Shown here one piece after another: positions 7,619-20,459 of a stretch of DNA of 64,000 nt (position 1 is its first letter; every line of letters begins with the position of its first letter). The stretch covers positions 993,241-1,057,240 of the forward strand of contig NZ_LBMK01000001.1 of the NCBI RefSeq assembly GCF_001005295.1, given 5' to 3'. A model generated the notes under the pieces. It ran no database searches. It was not told the origin of the DNA and saw nothing but the letters and a program-made list of their open reading frames with translations. Position numbers and translations under genes: made by a program. This DNA is from Streptomyces yangpuensis (GTDB taxonomy: Bacteria > Actinomycetota > Actinomycetes > Streptomycetales > Streptomycetaceae).

Positions 7619-8331
7619 TCAGTCCTCGCCGAGGTAGGCCTTGCGGACGTCCTCGTTGTGGAGGAGGTCCTGGCCGGTGCCGGAGAGGACGATCTTGCCG
7701 ATCTCCATGACGTGCGCCTGGTCGGCGAGGGAGAGCGCCGCCTGGGCGTTCTGCTCGACGAGGAGGATCGTCATGCCCGAGGCCTTGAGCTCGGAGATGG
7801 TCGACATGATCTTCTGCATCATCAGCGGGGAGAGGCCCATGGAGGGCTCGTCCAGCATGAGGAGCTTCGGCTGGCACATGAGCGCGCGGCCCATGGCGAG
7901 CATCTGCTGCTCACCGCCCGAGAGGGTGCCGGCGGCCTGCTTGCGACGCTCGCCCAGGATGGGGAAGAGGTCGTAGGCGCGCTGGATGTCCTTCTCGATG
8001 CCGTCCTTGTCGCTGCGGAGGAAGGCGCCGAGCTGGAGGTTCTCCTCGATCGTCAGCCGGGGGAAGATGTGGCGGCCCTCGGGGGAGTGCGCCAGCTTCA
8101 GGGCGACGATCTTGTGGGCGGGGACACCGACGAGGGGCTGGCCGTCGAAGGTGACGCTGCCCGCGGTGGGCTTCAGGAGCCCGGAGAGGGTGCGCAGGGT
8201 GGTCGTCTTGCCGGCGCCGTTGGTGCCGACGAGGCAGACGATTTCACCTTCGTTGACCTCGAAGGAGATTCCCTTGACGGCTTCGATCTTGCCGTAGGCG
8301 ACCTTGAGGTCCTCGACCTTGAGCAGTGCGG

Positions 8332-8335
<4 letters not shown>
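7619..8335 (-). CDS. livF: Branched-chain amino-acid ABC transporter ATPase LivF
   Basis: The 238-residue ATPase energises uptake of branched-chain amino acids together with LivG, LivH and LivM. Visible motifs are Walker A GTNGAGKTT (37-45), the signature LSGGEQQ (138-144), Walker B LLMLDEP (158-164) and the LivF-type end (VRKAYLGED). The start GTG at 8335 overlaps the livG stop (GTGA), which indicates translational coupling. The frame is open further upstream inside livG, but that part is only the out-of-frame reading of livG's repetitive tail. This is the last gene of the operon. Confidence 0.95.
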
Positions 8336-9383
<1,048 letters not shown>

Positions 9384-9387
<4 letters not shown>

Positions 9388-11114
9388 GCCCCCGCCTTGG
9401 CGGTGGCCAGGTCCTTGGGGGCCTGGTCAGCGGTGTCGTCGTGGAACTCGAGCTGCGCGCGCTTGTTGGCGATGAGGCCTTCAGGGCGGAAGCGCATGAG
9501 CAGGATGAGGGCGATGCCGAAGGCGAGGAGCTGGTAGTCCTGGAGGAAGGCCAGCTTCGCCGGGATCAGGAAGAGGAGTGCGGCGCCGAGGATGGGGCCG
9601 CGGATGGTGCCCATGCCGCCGAGGATGACGGCGGCGAGGAGGAACGCGGAGTTCGGCGGGACGGGCCCGGCGAAGACGTAGTTCTCGGGGACGACCGTGG
9701 TGTTGACGTGTGCCTGGACGGTGCCGGCGAGGCCGGCGAGGGTGGCGCCGAGGGCGAAGGCGATGAGCTTGACCTTGAAGCCGTTGATGCCCATGGCTTC
9801 GGCGGCGGTCTCGTCCTCGCGGATGGCGACCCAGGCGCGGCCGATGCGGCTGTTGCCTGCGCGGGCGAAGACCAGGACGACCAGGGCCATCACCAGCAGC
9901 ATCAGGAAGTAGTAGTTGGCGTAGGCGCCGAGTTCGATGCCGGCGACGATGTGGGACTCGCCGAAGTTCCACCCGAAGATTTCGAGGTGGGGGATGTTCG
10001 GGATGCCGTTCGGGCCGTTGGTGACGTCGGGGCCGGAGGTGCCGTCGAGGTTGCCCATGGCGATGCGGAAGATTTCTCCGAAGCCGAGGGTGACGATGGC
10101 GAGGTAGTCGCCGCGCAGGCGGAGGGTCGGTGCACCGATGACCACGCCGAAGACGAGCGAGACGATGGCGCCGACGATGACCGCTGCCCAGAAGGGGAGG
10201 TGGATGCCGAAGGCGGAGGCGGTGCTGCCGGAGACCAGGGCGGCGGCGTAGGCGCCGACGCCGAGGAAGGCGACGTATCCGAGGTCGAGGAGGCCGGCGA
10301 GGCCGACGACGATGTTCAGGCCGAGGGCGACGGTCGCGAAGATCAGGATGTTGACCGCGATCAGCGTGTAGGTGTCGCCGCTCTGCTGGATGAACGGGAA
10401 GGCGATCGCGGCGGCCGCGGTGCCGAGGAGGGTGACCTGGCGGTTGTTCGCGGTGAGGACCGAGAAGCGGGCGAGGAGGCCCGACTTGTTCAGGGCGAGG
10501 GCCGCGAGGCCGACCGTGATCAGGTAGGCGACGAAGAGCTGGGGTTCCTTGTCATCGGTGTCGATGCCGAAGGTGATGACGAAGAGGCCGAGGGCGAAGA
10601 CGCCGGTGATGATGAGGATTTCGGCCCAGTTGGGCAGCGTGCTCTTGGCCGGGGTGACCTTGCGGCTGTCGTCGGGGAGCTTGTACGCGGCGAGGGCCGG
10701 GACGAGGGAGCCGACGAGGGCGACGTAGGCGCCGGGTTCGAGGTTGATCACGCCGCCGAGGACGACGGTGATCGCGATGACCGTGAACCAGGTGGCTGCG
10801 GCGTTGCCGAGGGCGAGGAACCAGATGGCCTTGCGGGAGCCGGCGGGGGTGAGCCAGCCGAAGCCCTTGACGCCGAGCGCGGAGAGCGCGTGGACGAGGG
10901 TGAGGGCGGCGCCGGCCAGGGTGATGTACTGCAGGTCGGCGGGGCTGCCGTAGAAGGTGAGGTCGCCGGGGAAGTCGGCGGTCCACGTCCAGGCGAGGAA
11001 GGCGCTGACGATGGTGAGGAGGCTGCCACCGATGATCGCGTAGAGGAGCGCGGCGGGTGCGGGTGCCGTCTTCGCGGTCTGCGTCTGCGTCTGCGGGGTG
11101 GTGTCTGTGGTCAT
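9384..11114 (-). CDS. livM: Branched-chain amino-acid ABC transporter permease LivM
   Basis: The 576-residue membrane protein has the permease core in its C-terminal half: NILIFATVALGLNIVVGLAGLLDLGYVAF, the hydrophilic coupling region RLRGDYLAIVTLGFGEI, and DETAAEAMGINGFKVKLIAFALGA. An N-terminal half of about 230 residues adds extra membrane segments and a small soluble loop. This makes the protein longer than E. coli LivM (425 residues) but is in line with actinomycete versions. The ATG at 11114 is 5 bases past the livH stop. The frame upstream of it lies inside livH and is not protein-like. Confidence 0.93.
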
Positions 11115-11119
11115 GGTTC

Positions 11120-12052
11120 TCACGCCCGATCCGTGACGCGCTGGCCGAGCAGGCCTTGGGGCCGCACGAGGAGGACGACGATGAGGAGAACGAAGGCCCA
11201 GACGTTGGACCAGGCTCCGCCGCCGAGCTGCTGCATGCCGGGGATCTCTTCGATGTAGGCGATCGAGAGGGCTTCGGCGAGGCCGAGGACGACGCCGCCG
11301 ACCATGGCTCCGTAGATGTTGCCGATGCCGCCGAGGACGGCTGCGGTGAAGGCCTTGAGGCCGAGGATGAAGCCCATCTCGAAGTTGATCTGGCCCTTGT
11401 CGACGCCGTAGGCGACGGCGGCGACGGCGGCGAACGCGGCACCGATGGCGAAGGCCATGACGATGATGCGGTCGGTGTTGATGCCCATCAGCTTGGCGGT
11501 GTCGGGGTCCTGCGCGGTGGCCTGCATGGCGCGGCCGCTGCGGCTCTTCTGGACGAAGACGCCGAGGGCGAGCATGCAGAGCGGGGCGAGGATGAGGACG
11601 AAGAGGTCCGCACGCTGGATCGCGAGGTTTTCGGTGATCTTGAAGGCGGGGCCCGTGAACTCGGGGAAGCTGACGGCCTTCTTGGCGTCCGGGTAGAACT
11701 GCCAGACGAGCTGCTGGAGCGCGATCGAGAGGCCGATTGCGGTGATGAGGGGTGCGAGCCTGGGAGCGCTGCGCAGGGGGCGGTAGGCGAAGCGTTCGGC
11801 TGCGCATGCCACGGCGACGGAGCAGATGGCGCCGCCGATGATCATGACGGGTATCGCGATCAGCAGGCTGGTGCCGGTCGGGAGGATGGCGTAGGCGGTG
11901 AGCGCGCCGAAGCCGCCGATCATGAAGATCTCGCCGTGGGCGAAGTTGATGAGCTGGACGATGCCGTAGACCATGGTGTACCCGATGGCGATGAGGCCAT
12001 AGAGAGCACCGAGGGCCAGGCCATTGGCCAGCTGTTGCGGCAGTTCGTGCAC
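11120..12052 (-). CDS. livH: Branched-chain amino-acid ABC transporter permease LivH
   Basis: The 310-residue integral membrane permease has the family start LPQQLANGLALGALYGLIAIGYTMVYG (the motif is split here only by reading), then LINFAHGEI and the conserved FTAAVLGGIGNIYGAMVGG near the C-terminus. GTG at 12052 is preceded by GGAGG 8 bases upstream and fits the usual N-terminus. An earlier in-frame GTG at 12100 would put a hairpin and a rare TTA codon in the coding sequence, so it is less likely. It pairs with LivM as the transmembrane channel. It is separated from livJ by an attenuator-like hairpin. Confidence 0.94.
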   Translation of the reverse strand: MHELPQQLANGLALGALYGLIAIGYTMVYGIVQLINFAHGEIFMIGGFGALTAYAILPTGTSLLIAIPVMIIGGAICSVAVACAAERFAYRPLRSAPRLAPLITAIGLSIALQQLVWQFYPDAKKAVSFPEFTGPAFKITENLAIQRADLFVLILAPLCMLALGVFVQKSRSGRAMQATAQDPDTAKLMGINTDRIIVMAFAIGAAFAAVAAVAYGVDKGQINFEMGFILGLKAFTAAVLGGIGNIYGAMVGGVVLGLAEALSIAYIEEIPGMQQLGGGAWSNVWAFVLLIVVLLVRPQGLLGQRVTDRA

Positions 12053-12086
12053 CGCAGGGCCTCCGATGAGCGTGTCGGATAAGACT

Positions 12087-12119
12087 CCGCGCGAGGGCAC
12101 TGTTTGCGCCCTCGCGCGG
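12087..12119 (-). terminator. Attenuator-like hairpin between livJ and livH
   Basis: A perfect 12-bp stem (12087-12098 with 12108-12119) with a 9-base loop lies in the 116-base gap between livJ and livH. Such hairpins commonly let the binding protein be made in excess over the membrane parts. They do so by partial termination or by protecting the 3' end of the livJ message. Confidence 0.75.
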
Positions 12120-12168
12120 CGTTGGTTCAGGTGTTGCGGGTGTTACGGGTGGCGCTGGGTGTTACGGA

Positions 12169-13401
12169 TTACTGGTTGAAGGTGTCGCTCTTGACGTCGA
12201 CCCACTTGCCGCCCTCGACCTTGTAGACGGTGAGCTGCTTGTTGGTGGTGTCGCCGTACTGGTCGAAGGCGACCTTGCCGGTCACGCCCTCGAAGGACAC
12301 CTTGCCGAGAGCCTCGACGACCTTGGCGCGGGCGTCGGTGGGGAGCTTGCCGTTGTTGGCGGCGGCGACGGCCTTGACGGCCTGGATGACGGCCCAGCCG
12401 GCGTCGTAGGAGTAGCCACCGTAGGCGGCGTACGGGTCCTTGTAGCCCTCGGCCTTGTAGTCCTCGATGAACTTCTTGGCGGTGTCGAGCTTCTCGACCG
12501 GGTAGCCGATGGAGGTGGCGAGGTCGCCCTCGTTGGGCTCACCGGAGGCGCTGATGAAGGCGGGGTCCTGGATGCCGTCGCCGCCCATGAGCGGGACGTT
12601 GGCGCCGGTCTTCTTGATCTGGTCGGCGAGCAGGCCGCCCTCGGGGTACTGGCCGCCGAAGTAGACGGAGTCGGCGCCGGAGGACTTGACCTTGTCGGCG
12701 GTGGAGGAGAAGTCGGTCTCCTTCACGGTGACGTGGTCGGTGCCGACGACCTCGCCGCCGAGCTTCTTGAACTCGTCGGCGAAGATGGCGGCGAGGCCGG
12801 CGCCGTAGGTCTGCTTGTCGTCGACGATGAAGACCTTCTTCTTGCCGGCGTCCTTGAAGAGGTACTGGGCGGCGAACTTGCCCTGGACCACGTCGGTGGC
12901 GGCGGTGCGGAAGTAGGTGTCGAAGCCGCGCTTGAACTCGCCCTTGCCCCAGTTGTCGCCCTGGCTGAGCGCGGGGTTGGTGTTGGCGGGGGAGACCTGG
13001 GCCAGCTTGGCGGAGGCGAAGACGCCCTGCATCTGCTGGGCGACGCCCGAGTTCAGGGGGCCGACGACGCCGAGGACGTCCTTGTTGCCGACGAGCTTGG
13101 TGGCGTTGGCCTGACCGGAGGCCGGGACGGCCTGGTCGTCGAGGGCCTCGACCTTGAACTCGATGCCCGGGACCTCGTTGTTCTTGTTGGCCGTCTTGGC
13201 CGCGAGGTCCACGGAGTTCTTGATGCCCTGACCGAGAGCGGAGAGGGATCCGGTGAGCGGGGCGTCGACGCCGATGACGACGACGGTCTTCTTGCCGCCG
13301 CTGTTGTCCTTGGAGCCTCCGTCGCGCGATCCGCAAGCGGTGAGGGTCAGTGCTCCCGTGGTGATCACGGTGGTGAGGATGAGCAAAGAACGGTGTCGCA
13401 C
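12169..13401 (-). CDS. livJ: Branched-chain amino-acid binding lipoprotein LivJ/LivK type
   Basis: The 410-residue substrate-binding protein captures Leu/Ile/Val or related amino acids outside the membrane for LivHMGF. The N-terminus is a lipoprotein signal with lipobox LTAC (Cys about residue 23), followed by a Gly/Ser/Asp linker. The mature part has the type I periplasmic binding fold: VVIGVDAPLTGSLSALGQGI, VVGPLNSGVAQQM, KVFIVDDKQTYGAGL, and SVYFGGQYPEGG. GTG at 13401 has AAGGAAG 6 bases upstream. It is the first gene of a five-gene operon; a 540-base leader and promoter region precedes it. Ligand specificity cannot be read directly. Confidence 0.95.
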   Translation of the reverse strand: MRHRSLLILTTVITTGALTLTACGSRDGGSKDNSGGKKTVVVIGVDAPLTGSLSALGQGIKNSVDLAAKTANKNNEVPGIEFKVEALDDQAVPASGQANATKLVGNKDVLGVVGPLNSGVAQQMQGVFASAKLAQVSPANTNPALSQGDNWGKGEFKRGFDTYFRTAATDVVQGKFAAQYLFKDAGKKKVFIVDDKQTYGAGLAAIFADEFKKLGGEVVGTDHVTVKETDFSSTADKVKSSGADSVYFGGQYPEGGLLADQIKKTGANVPLMGGDGIQDPAFISASGEPNEGDLATSIGYPVEKLDTAKKFIEDYKAEGYKDPYAAYGGYSYDAGWAVIQAVKAVAAANNGKLPTDARAKVVEALGKVSFEGVTGKVAFDQYGDTTNKQLTVYKVEGGKWVDVKSDTFNQ

Positions 13402-13941
13402 GATTCTTCCTTTCCCTGGCGCAGCCCTCTGTCGAGGTGCCGTTGGGTCGCCGGGCCGCACTGGAGAGGTCCACGGCCGTGCTGATTCGCGCCCTGCGGC
13501 GCGGTGACTGGCCGTGACTCTAGGGCCGAGGTGGTGAGCACCGGGAGGCGGGAAAGGAGGATGTGACGCTCTTGTTATGCCAAGGCCAAGAATGTGTGGT
13601 GGGAGTTTGAACAAACCGGACATTTAGATACCCCGGAGATCGTCCGCATCGTGAGAATTCGCAGTTCCTCTAAGGGGCTTGAGCCCTTCATGCTCCTGTC
13701 TTAGATCAAATTGAGCCGAATGTGGCTGCGTGTGTCCAAAAGAATCCTCCGGGTGGTCATTCCCGAGGGAAAAGGCGGATTCGAGCCGCCCTGGGCATTA
13801 CGCAGCGTGATGATTGGGGCGGTGTGCCGGGACTGTGAAGGATCTTGGGTGGGTGGGGGAAAGGCCCCTCACCTGCGGTTCGGCCGTGCGGAGGCATCTG
13901 CCCGGAAGGCGGACAGCCTGCACGGAATGCGGTGACGCCGG
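13402..13941. other. 540-base gap: livJ upstream region, no gene seen
   Basis: No credible gene is seen on either strand; the short open frames lack ribosome sites and coding bias. The part near 13560-13720 is AT-richer than average and probably holds the livJ promoter(s). A short imperfect hairpin (AAGGGGCT/AGCCCTT, about 13674-13690) is present. I found no convincing operator. Confidence 0.5.
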
Positions 13942-14343
13942 TCACACCGGCGGGTGCTGGTTCTCCGAGCTGCGGGTCGCGCCGCCCTGCTCGGCGCAGC
14001 GCTGCGCCACGAACCGGTCGATCAGCTCAAGTGCCTTGTCCTGTCCGGCAGTTCGCTCCTCGGCCCGCCCCGCGGCCACCGCGTCCTCGTGGATCGCGTA
14101 CTGGTCGTTGGAGAGCCCCTTCTGTTCCCAGTCGAGGCCGGACCATTTCGTGCCCAGGAGGGTCTCCTTCGCCCAGTAGGACACGAGGCTCGTGCACACC
14201 TGTACGGGAGAGGCGGGGGTGGGGGCGGAGGGGCTCGCGGAGCCCGCCGCGGAGGGTGGCGCGGAGGAGGAGCATCCGGTCAGGGCGAGCGCCGCGAGCA
14301 GGGTGTGGGCGGCGTACCGGGCCGTACAAGGCATGGTCCCCAT
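13942..14343 (-). CDS. Small lipoprotein of unknown function
   Basis: The protein of about 133 residues has a short basic N-terminus, a hydrophobic stretch (HTLLAALAL) and a lipobox LTGC, then a Ser/Pro/Ala linker. It should therefore be anchored to the outer face of the membrane. The mature domain is helical (VCTSLVSYWAKETLLG, DKALELIDRFVAQRCAEQGG) with two Cys residues that could form a disulfide. I do not recognise the family. Two Met codons (14343 and 14334) precede the signal. The first is chosen, but neither has a clear ribosome site. Confidence 0.65.
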   Translation of the reverse strand: MGTMPCTARYAAHTLLAALALTGCSSSAPPSAAGSASPSAPTPASPVQVCTSLVSYWAKETLLGTKWSGLDWEQKGLSNDQYAIHEDAVAAGRAEERTAGQDKALELIDRFVAQRCAEQGGATRSSENQHPPV

Positions 14344-14658
14344 GGGGGGACGGTAGGCGGTGGCCACCGGCGAGACAACAGATGTCACCGCGAAGCGTGC
14401 GGAGTGGCCAATTCCGGGCGGTTGACCGACCGGCGGCTCCGGCTGCCCGCGCCGCGGGGGCCTGGCGCGGACGCCGGCGACCGGGGCCGTGCTGCCAGTC
14501 GTCGAGGGGTTCCTCGGGCATCGGCGAGCCGGCGGTGCGCCGGGAGGCGGTCGACGCGGTGGGGGAGCTGCGCCGGCGCCTCCGGGGCGGCCGGGCGGGG
14601 CCGGCCTGAGCCCCGGCGGCGGGCGGGTGGCGTGCTCGTCGGGGCCGTGCGGGCCGGG
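14344..14658. other. Gap without a recognised gene
   Basis: About 315 GC-rich bases lie between the divergently placed ends of the lipoprotein start and the thioesterase stop. Open frames here are compositional artefacts. I see no hairpin or promoter I would defend, beyond the expected lipoprotein promoter. Confidence 0.4.
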
Positions 14659-15150
14659 TCAGGCCTGCGCGTGGGCCTCGGCGCCGCCGGCGACCTGGTC
14701 GACGTCGCGCAGCAGGCAGGTCAGGCGGGCGGTGCAGATCCGCTTGTCCTGCTCGTCGGTGATGACGATCTCGAAGGTGGTGGTGGAGCGGCCGCGGTGC
14801 ACGGGGGTGGCGACGCCGGTGACGATGCCGCTGCGGGCGCCCCGGTGGTGGGTGCAGTTGAGGTCCACGCCGACGGCGATCTTGGTGATGCCGCCGTGCA
14901 TCATGGCGCCGATCGAGCCGAGGGTCTCGGCCAGTACGGCGGAGGCCCCGCCGTGGAGCAGTCCGTAGGGCTGGGTGTTGCCCTTGACCGGCATGGTGCC
15001 GACGACGCGGTCGGCCGAGGCCTCCAGGATGCGGATGTCCATGCGCTCGCCGAGGTCCCCGGCCGAGAACAGCGCGGGCAGGTCGACGCCCAGGGCCGCG
15101 TACTCCTCCAGGACCTCCTGCGGGAACTTCACTGCGTGCTGCTCACCCAT
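14659..15150 (-). CDS. PaaI-type hotdog-fold thioesterase
   Basis: The 163-residue protein has the hotdog thioesterase pattern: YGLLHGGASAVLAETLGSIGA (the HGG motif with the long central helix) and strands VGVDLNCTHHRGARSG and IVTGVATPVHRGRSTTTFEI. Such enzymes hydrolyse acyl- or aryl-CoA thioesters, for example in phenylacetate or menaquinone metabolism. The ATG at 15150 is preceded by GGAG 8 bases upstream; the frame extends 12 codons further without support. A palindromic AACGnnCGTT lies between it and the upstream oxidoreductase gene. The actual thioester is unknown. Confidence 0.87.
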   Translation of the reverse strand: MGEQHAVKFPQEVLEEYAALGVDLPALFSAGDLGERMDIRILEASADRVVGTMPVKGNTQPYGLLHGGASAVLAETLGSIGAMMHGGITKIAVGVDLNCTHHRGARSGIVTGVATPVHRGRSTTTFEIVITDEQDKRICTARLTCLLRDVDQVAGGAEAHAQA

Positions 15151-15168
15151 GGTCAGGCTCCGTTCGAC

Positions 15169-15178
15169 AACGCTCGTT
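15169..15178. promoter_or_regulatory. Palindrome AACGCTCGTT, TetR-type half-site pattern
   Basis: A perfect AACG-N2-CGTT palindrome lies 19 bases upstream of the thioesterase ATG. TetR-family regulators of acyl-CoA metabolism often bind sites of this form. It is only 10 bp, so chance is possible. Confidence 0.3.
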
Positions 15179-15204
15179 AACTTCATTTCCTGAAGGTCGT
15201 TCTA

Positions 15205-17475
<2,271 letters not shown>

Positions 17476-17645
17476 CGCGCTCCCCTTCGAGCGTTCGTAC
17501 GTGCGCAGCACGGGTGGCCGCGTGCTTCGATCCTTGCACGACCCACGGGAATCGGGGGAGGGCGGTCCGGTGTCCGTGGTGTCCGCCCGGGTGCGCCGGG
17601 GGCGTCCGGTGGGGCGGGTGCGCCGGTGGGGGCGACGGGCCGGAA

Positions 17646-17668
17646 TTGTCGGTGGGGGCGCCTAGGAT
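17646..17668 (+). promoter_or_regulatory. polA promoter matching the PafBC/RecA-NDp DNA-damage box
   Basis: TTGTCGGTG (17646-17654), 8 bases, then TAGGAT (17663-17668). This is an exact match to tTGTCRGTG-N8-TAnnnT, the RecA-independent damage promoter of mycobacteria activated by PafBC. The polA GTG begins 7 bases after the -10 box, so the transcript is predicted to be leaderless. Confidence 0.8.
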
Positions 17669-17675
17669 CGGGGAC

Positions 17676-20399
17676 GTGGCAGATTCAGCATCGAAGAAGA
17701 CGGACCAGACGACCGCAGCGGACCGCCCCCGCCTGATGCTCATGGACGGGCACTCCCTGGCGTACCGGGCGTTCTTCGCGCTGCCCGCGGAGAACTTCAC
17801 GACCGCGACGGGGCAGCCGACGAACGCCATCTACGGCTTCGCGTCGATGCTGGCGAACACGCTGCGCGACGAGGCGCCCACGCACTTCGCGGTGGCGTTC
17901 GACGTGTCCCGCAAGACGTGGCGTTCGACGGAGTTCCCCGAGTACAAGGCGAACCGTTCCAAGACGCCCGACGAGTTCAAGGGGCAGGTCGAGCTGATCG
18001 GCGAGCTGCTCGACGCGATGAAGGTGCCGCGGTTCGCGATCGACGGCTTCGAGGCCGACGACGTGATCGCGACGCTGGCGACGCAGGCGGAGGCCCTCGG
18101 TTTCGAGGTGCTGATCGTGACCGGCGACCGGGACTCCTTCCAGCTCGTGTCCGAGCACACGACCGTGCTCTACCCCACCAAGGGCGTCTCGGAGCTGACG
18201 CGCTTCACGCCGGAGAAGGTCGAGGAGAAGTACGGGCTCACCCCGCAGCAGTACCCGGACTTCGCGGCCCTGCGCGGCGACCCGTCCGACAACCTCCCGG
18301 GCATTCCGGGCGTCGGTGAGAAGACCGCCGCCAAGTGGATCACGCAGTTCGGGTCGTTCGCGGAGCTCGTGGAGCGCGCCGAGGAGGTCAAGGGCAAGGC
18401 CGGGCAGAACTTCCGGGACCACCTGGAGGCCGTCAAGCTCAACCGGGTCCTGACCGAGATGGTCAAGGACGTGGAGCTGCCCAAGGGCGCCGCCGACCTG
18501 GGGCGCCTGCCGTACGACCGGGCCGCGGTGACCGGTGTGCTGGACGTGCTGGAGATCCGCAACCCGTCGCTGCGGGAGCGGCTGCTGGCCGTGGACCCGG
18601 GCGCGGCCGAGGAGGAGGCGGCCCCGGCGCCCGCCGCGGGCGTCGAGCTCGACGCGTCCGTGCTGGGCACGGGCGAGCTGGCGCCGTGGCTGGAGAGCCA
18701 CGCGGGCGGGCCGCTGGGTGTCGCGACCGTCGACAGCTGGGCGCTGGGCCAGGGCAGCGTCGCCGAGATCGCGCTGGCCGCCGCCGGGGGAGCCGCCGCC
18801 TGGTTCACGCCGGCCGAGCTGGACGAGAGCGACGAGCGGGCCTTCGCGGCCTGGGCGGCGGACGCGGCCCGTCCCAAGGTCGTGCACAACGCCAAGGGCC
18901 TGATGCGGGTCTTCCCCGAGCACGGCTGGAGCCTCGCCGGCGTCACCATGGACACCGCGCTCGCCGCCTACCTGGTCAAGCCGGGCCGGCGGTCCTTCGC
19001 GCTGGACGCCCTGTCCACCGAGTACCTGCACCGTGAGCTGGCCCCCGCCGCCGCGGACGGGCAGCTCGCCTTCGGCGCCGACGAGACCGCCGAGGCCGAG
19101 GCGCTGATGGCGCAGGCCCGCGCCGTCCTGGACCTGGGCGACGCCTTCTCCGGCAAGCTCGCCGAGGTCGGCGCGGCCGAGCTGCTGCACGACATGGAGC
19201 TGCCGACCTCCGAGCTGCTGGCCCGGATGGAGCGCGCGGGCATCGCCGCCGACCGCGACCACCTGGAAGCCATGGAGCAGCAGTTCGCCGGCGCCGTGCA
19301 GCAGGCGGTCAAGGAGGCGCACGCGGCGGTCGGCCACGAGTTCAACCTCGGCTCGCCCAAGCAGCTCCAGGAGGTCTTCTTCGGTGAGCTGGACCTGCCG
19401 AAGACGAAGAAGACCAAGACCGGCTACACCACGGACGCCGACGCGCTGGCCTGGCTGGCCACGCAGACCGACCACGAACTCCCGGTGATCATGCTCCGGC
19501 ACCGGGAGCAGGCCAAGCTGCGCGTCACCGTCGAGGGCCTGGTGAAGACCATCGCCGCCGACGGCCGGGTGCACACCAGCTTCAGCCAGACCGTCGCCGC
19601 GACCGGCCGGCTGTCCTCCACCGACCCGAACCTGCAGAACGTGCCCGTGCGCACCGACGAGGGCCGGGCCATCCGCCGCGGCTTCGTCGTCGGCGAGGGC
19701 TTCGAGTCGCTGATGACGGCCGACTACAGCCAGATCGAGCTGCGCGTGATGGCCCACCTCTCCGAGGACGAGGGGCTGATCGAGGCGTTCGCCTCCGGCG
19801 AGGACCTGCACACCACGGTCGCCTCCCAGGTGTTCGGGGTGGAGCGCGACCAGGTCGACGCCGAGATGCGCCGCAAGATCAAGGCCATGTCCTACGGCCT
19901 GGCCTACGGGCTGTCCGCCTTCGGCCTGTCCCAGCAGCTGGGCATCGAGCCGGCCGAGGCGCGCGGCCTGATGGAGACCTTCTTCGAGCGCTTCGGCGGG
20001 GTCCGCGACTACCTCCAGCGCGTCGTGGACGAGGCCCGGGCCACCGGATACACGGCGACGGTCTTCGGCCGCCGCCGGTACCTGCCCGACCTCAACAGCG
20101 ACAACCGTCAGCGCCGCGAGGCCGCCGAGCGGATGGCGCTCAACGCCCCGATCCAGGGCACCGCCGCCGACATCGTCAAGGTCGCGATGCTGCGCGTCGA
20201 CAAGGCGATCACCGAGGCCGGTCTGCGCTCGCGGATGCTGCTCCAGGTCCACGACGAAATCGTGCTGGAGATCGCCCCCGGAGAGCGGGAGCAGGTGGAG
20301 GAGCTGGTGCGCCGCGAGATGGGCGCCGCCGTCGAGCTCCGTGCCCCGCTGGACGTATCGGTGGGCGTCGGCTCCGACTGGGAGTCCGCCGCGCACTGA
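17676..20399 (+). CDS. polA: DNA polymerase I
   Basis: The 907-residue enzyme fills gaps in repair and removes RNA primers. The N-terminal 5'-nuclease domain starts RLMLMDGHSLAYRAFFALP and contains FEADDVIATLA and the helix-hairpin-helix LPGIPGVGEKTA. The central region corresponds to the 3'-5' exonuclease fold but lacks the usual acidic motifs, so proofreading is doubtful, as in other actinobacterial Pol I. The polymerase domain has motif A DYSQIELRVMAH (Asp about 683), motif B RRKIKAMSYGLAYG and motif C VHDEIV (Asp about 860). GTG at 17676 lies 7 bases after a -10 box and gives the usual N-terminus; the frame upstream is not protein-like. Likely DNA-damage induced through the promoter at 17646. 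Confidence 0.97.
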   Translation: MADSASKKTDQTTAADRPRLMLMDGHSLAYRAFFALPAENFTTATGQPTNAIYGFASMLANTLRDEAPTHFAVAFDVSRKTWRSTEFPEYKANRSKTPDEFKGQVELIGELLDAMKVPRFAIDGFEADDVIATLATQAEALGFEVLIVTGDRDSFQLVSEHTTVLYPTKGVSELTRFTPEKVEEKYGLTPQQYPDFAALRGDPSDNLPGIPGVGEKTAAKWITQFGSFAELVERAEEVKGKAGQNFRDHLEAVKLNRVLTEMVKDVELPKGAADLGRLPYDRAAVTGVLDVLEIRNPSLRERLLAVDPGAAEEEAAPAPAAGVELDASVLGTGELAPWLESHAGGPLGVATVDSWALGQGSVAEIALAAAGGAAAWFTPAELDESDERAFAAWAADAARPKVVHNAKGLMRVFPEHGWSLAGVTMDTALAAYLVKPGRRSFALDALSTEYLHRELAPAAADGQLAFGADETAEAEALMAQARAVLDLGDAFSGKLAEVGAAELLHDMELPTSELLARMERAGIAADRDHLEAMEQQFAGAVQQAVKEAHAAVGHEFNLGSPKQLQEVFFGELDLPKTKKTKTGYTTDADALAWLATQTDHELPVIMLRHREQAKLRVTVEGLVKTIAADGRVHTSFSQTVAATGRLSSTDPNLQNVPVRTDEGRAIRRGFVVGEGFESLMTADYSQIELRVMAHLSEDEGLIEAFASGEDLHTTVASQVFGVERDQVDAEMRRKIKAMSYGLAYGLSAFGLSQQLGIEPAEARGLMETFFERFGGVRDYLQRVVDEARATGYTATVFGRRRYLPDLNSDNRQRREAAERMALNAPIQGTAADIVKVAMLRVDKAITEAGLRSRMLLQVHDEIVLEIAPGEREQVEELVRREMGAAVELRAPLDVSVGVGSDWESAAH

Positions 20400-20422
20400 C
20401 CTGCATGGCGATGCGCGGGCAG

Positions 20423-20459
20423 CGCCCGTCCCCGTCCGCTCAGGCGGCGGGGACGGGCG
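20423..20459. terminator. Shared terminator of polA and the DUF4184 gene
   Basis: A 12-bp perfect stem (20423-20434 with 20448-20459) encloses a loop that contains the stop codon of the convergent DUF4184 gene and a further 3-bp stem. It serves polA on the plus strand and probably the opposite gene too. Confidence 0.75.

Noticed and set aside
13711..13935. Small open frame in the gap upstream of livJ
   Set aside because: No ribosome site, no coding bias and no recognisable product; it is likely chance.
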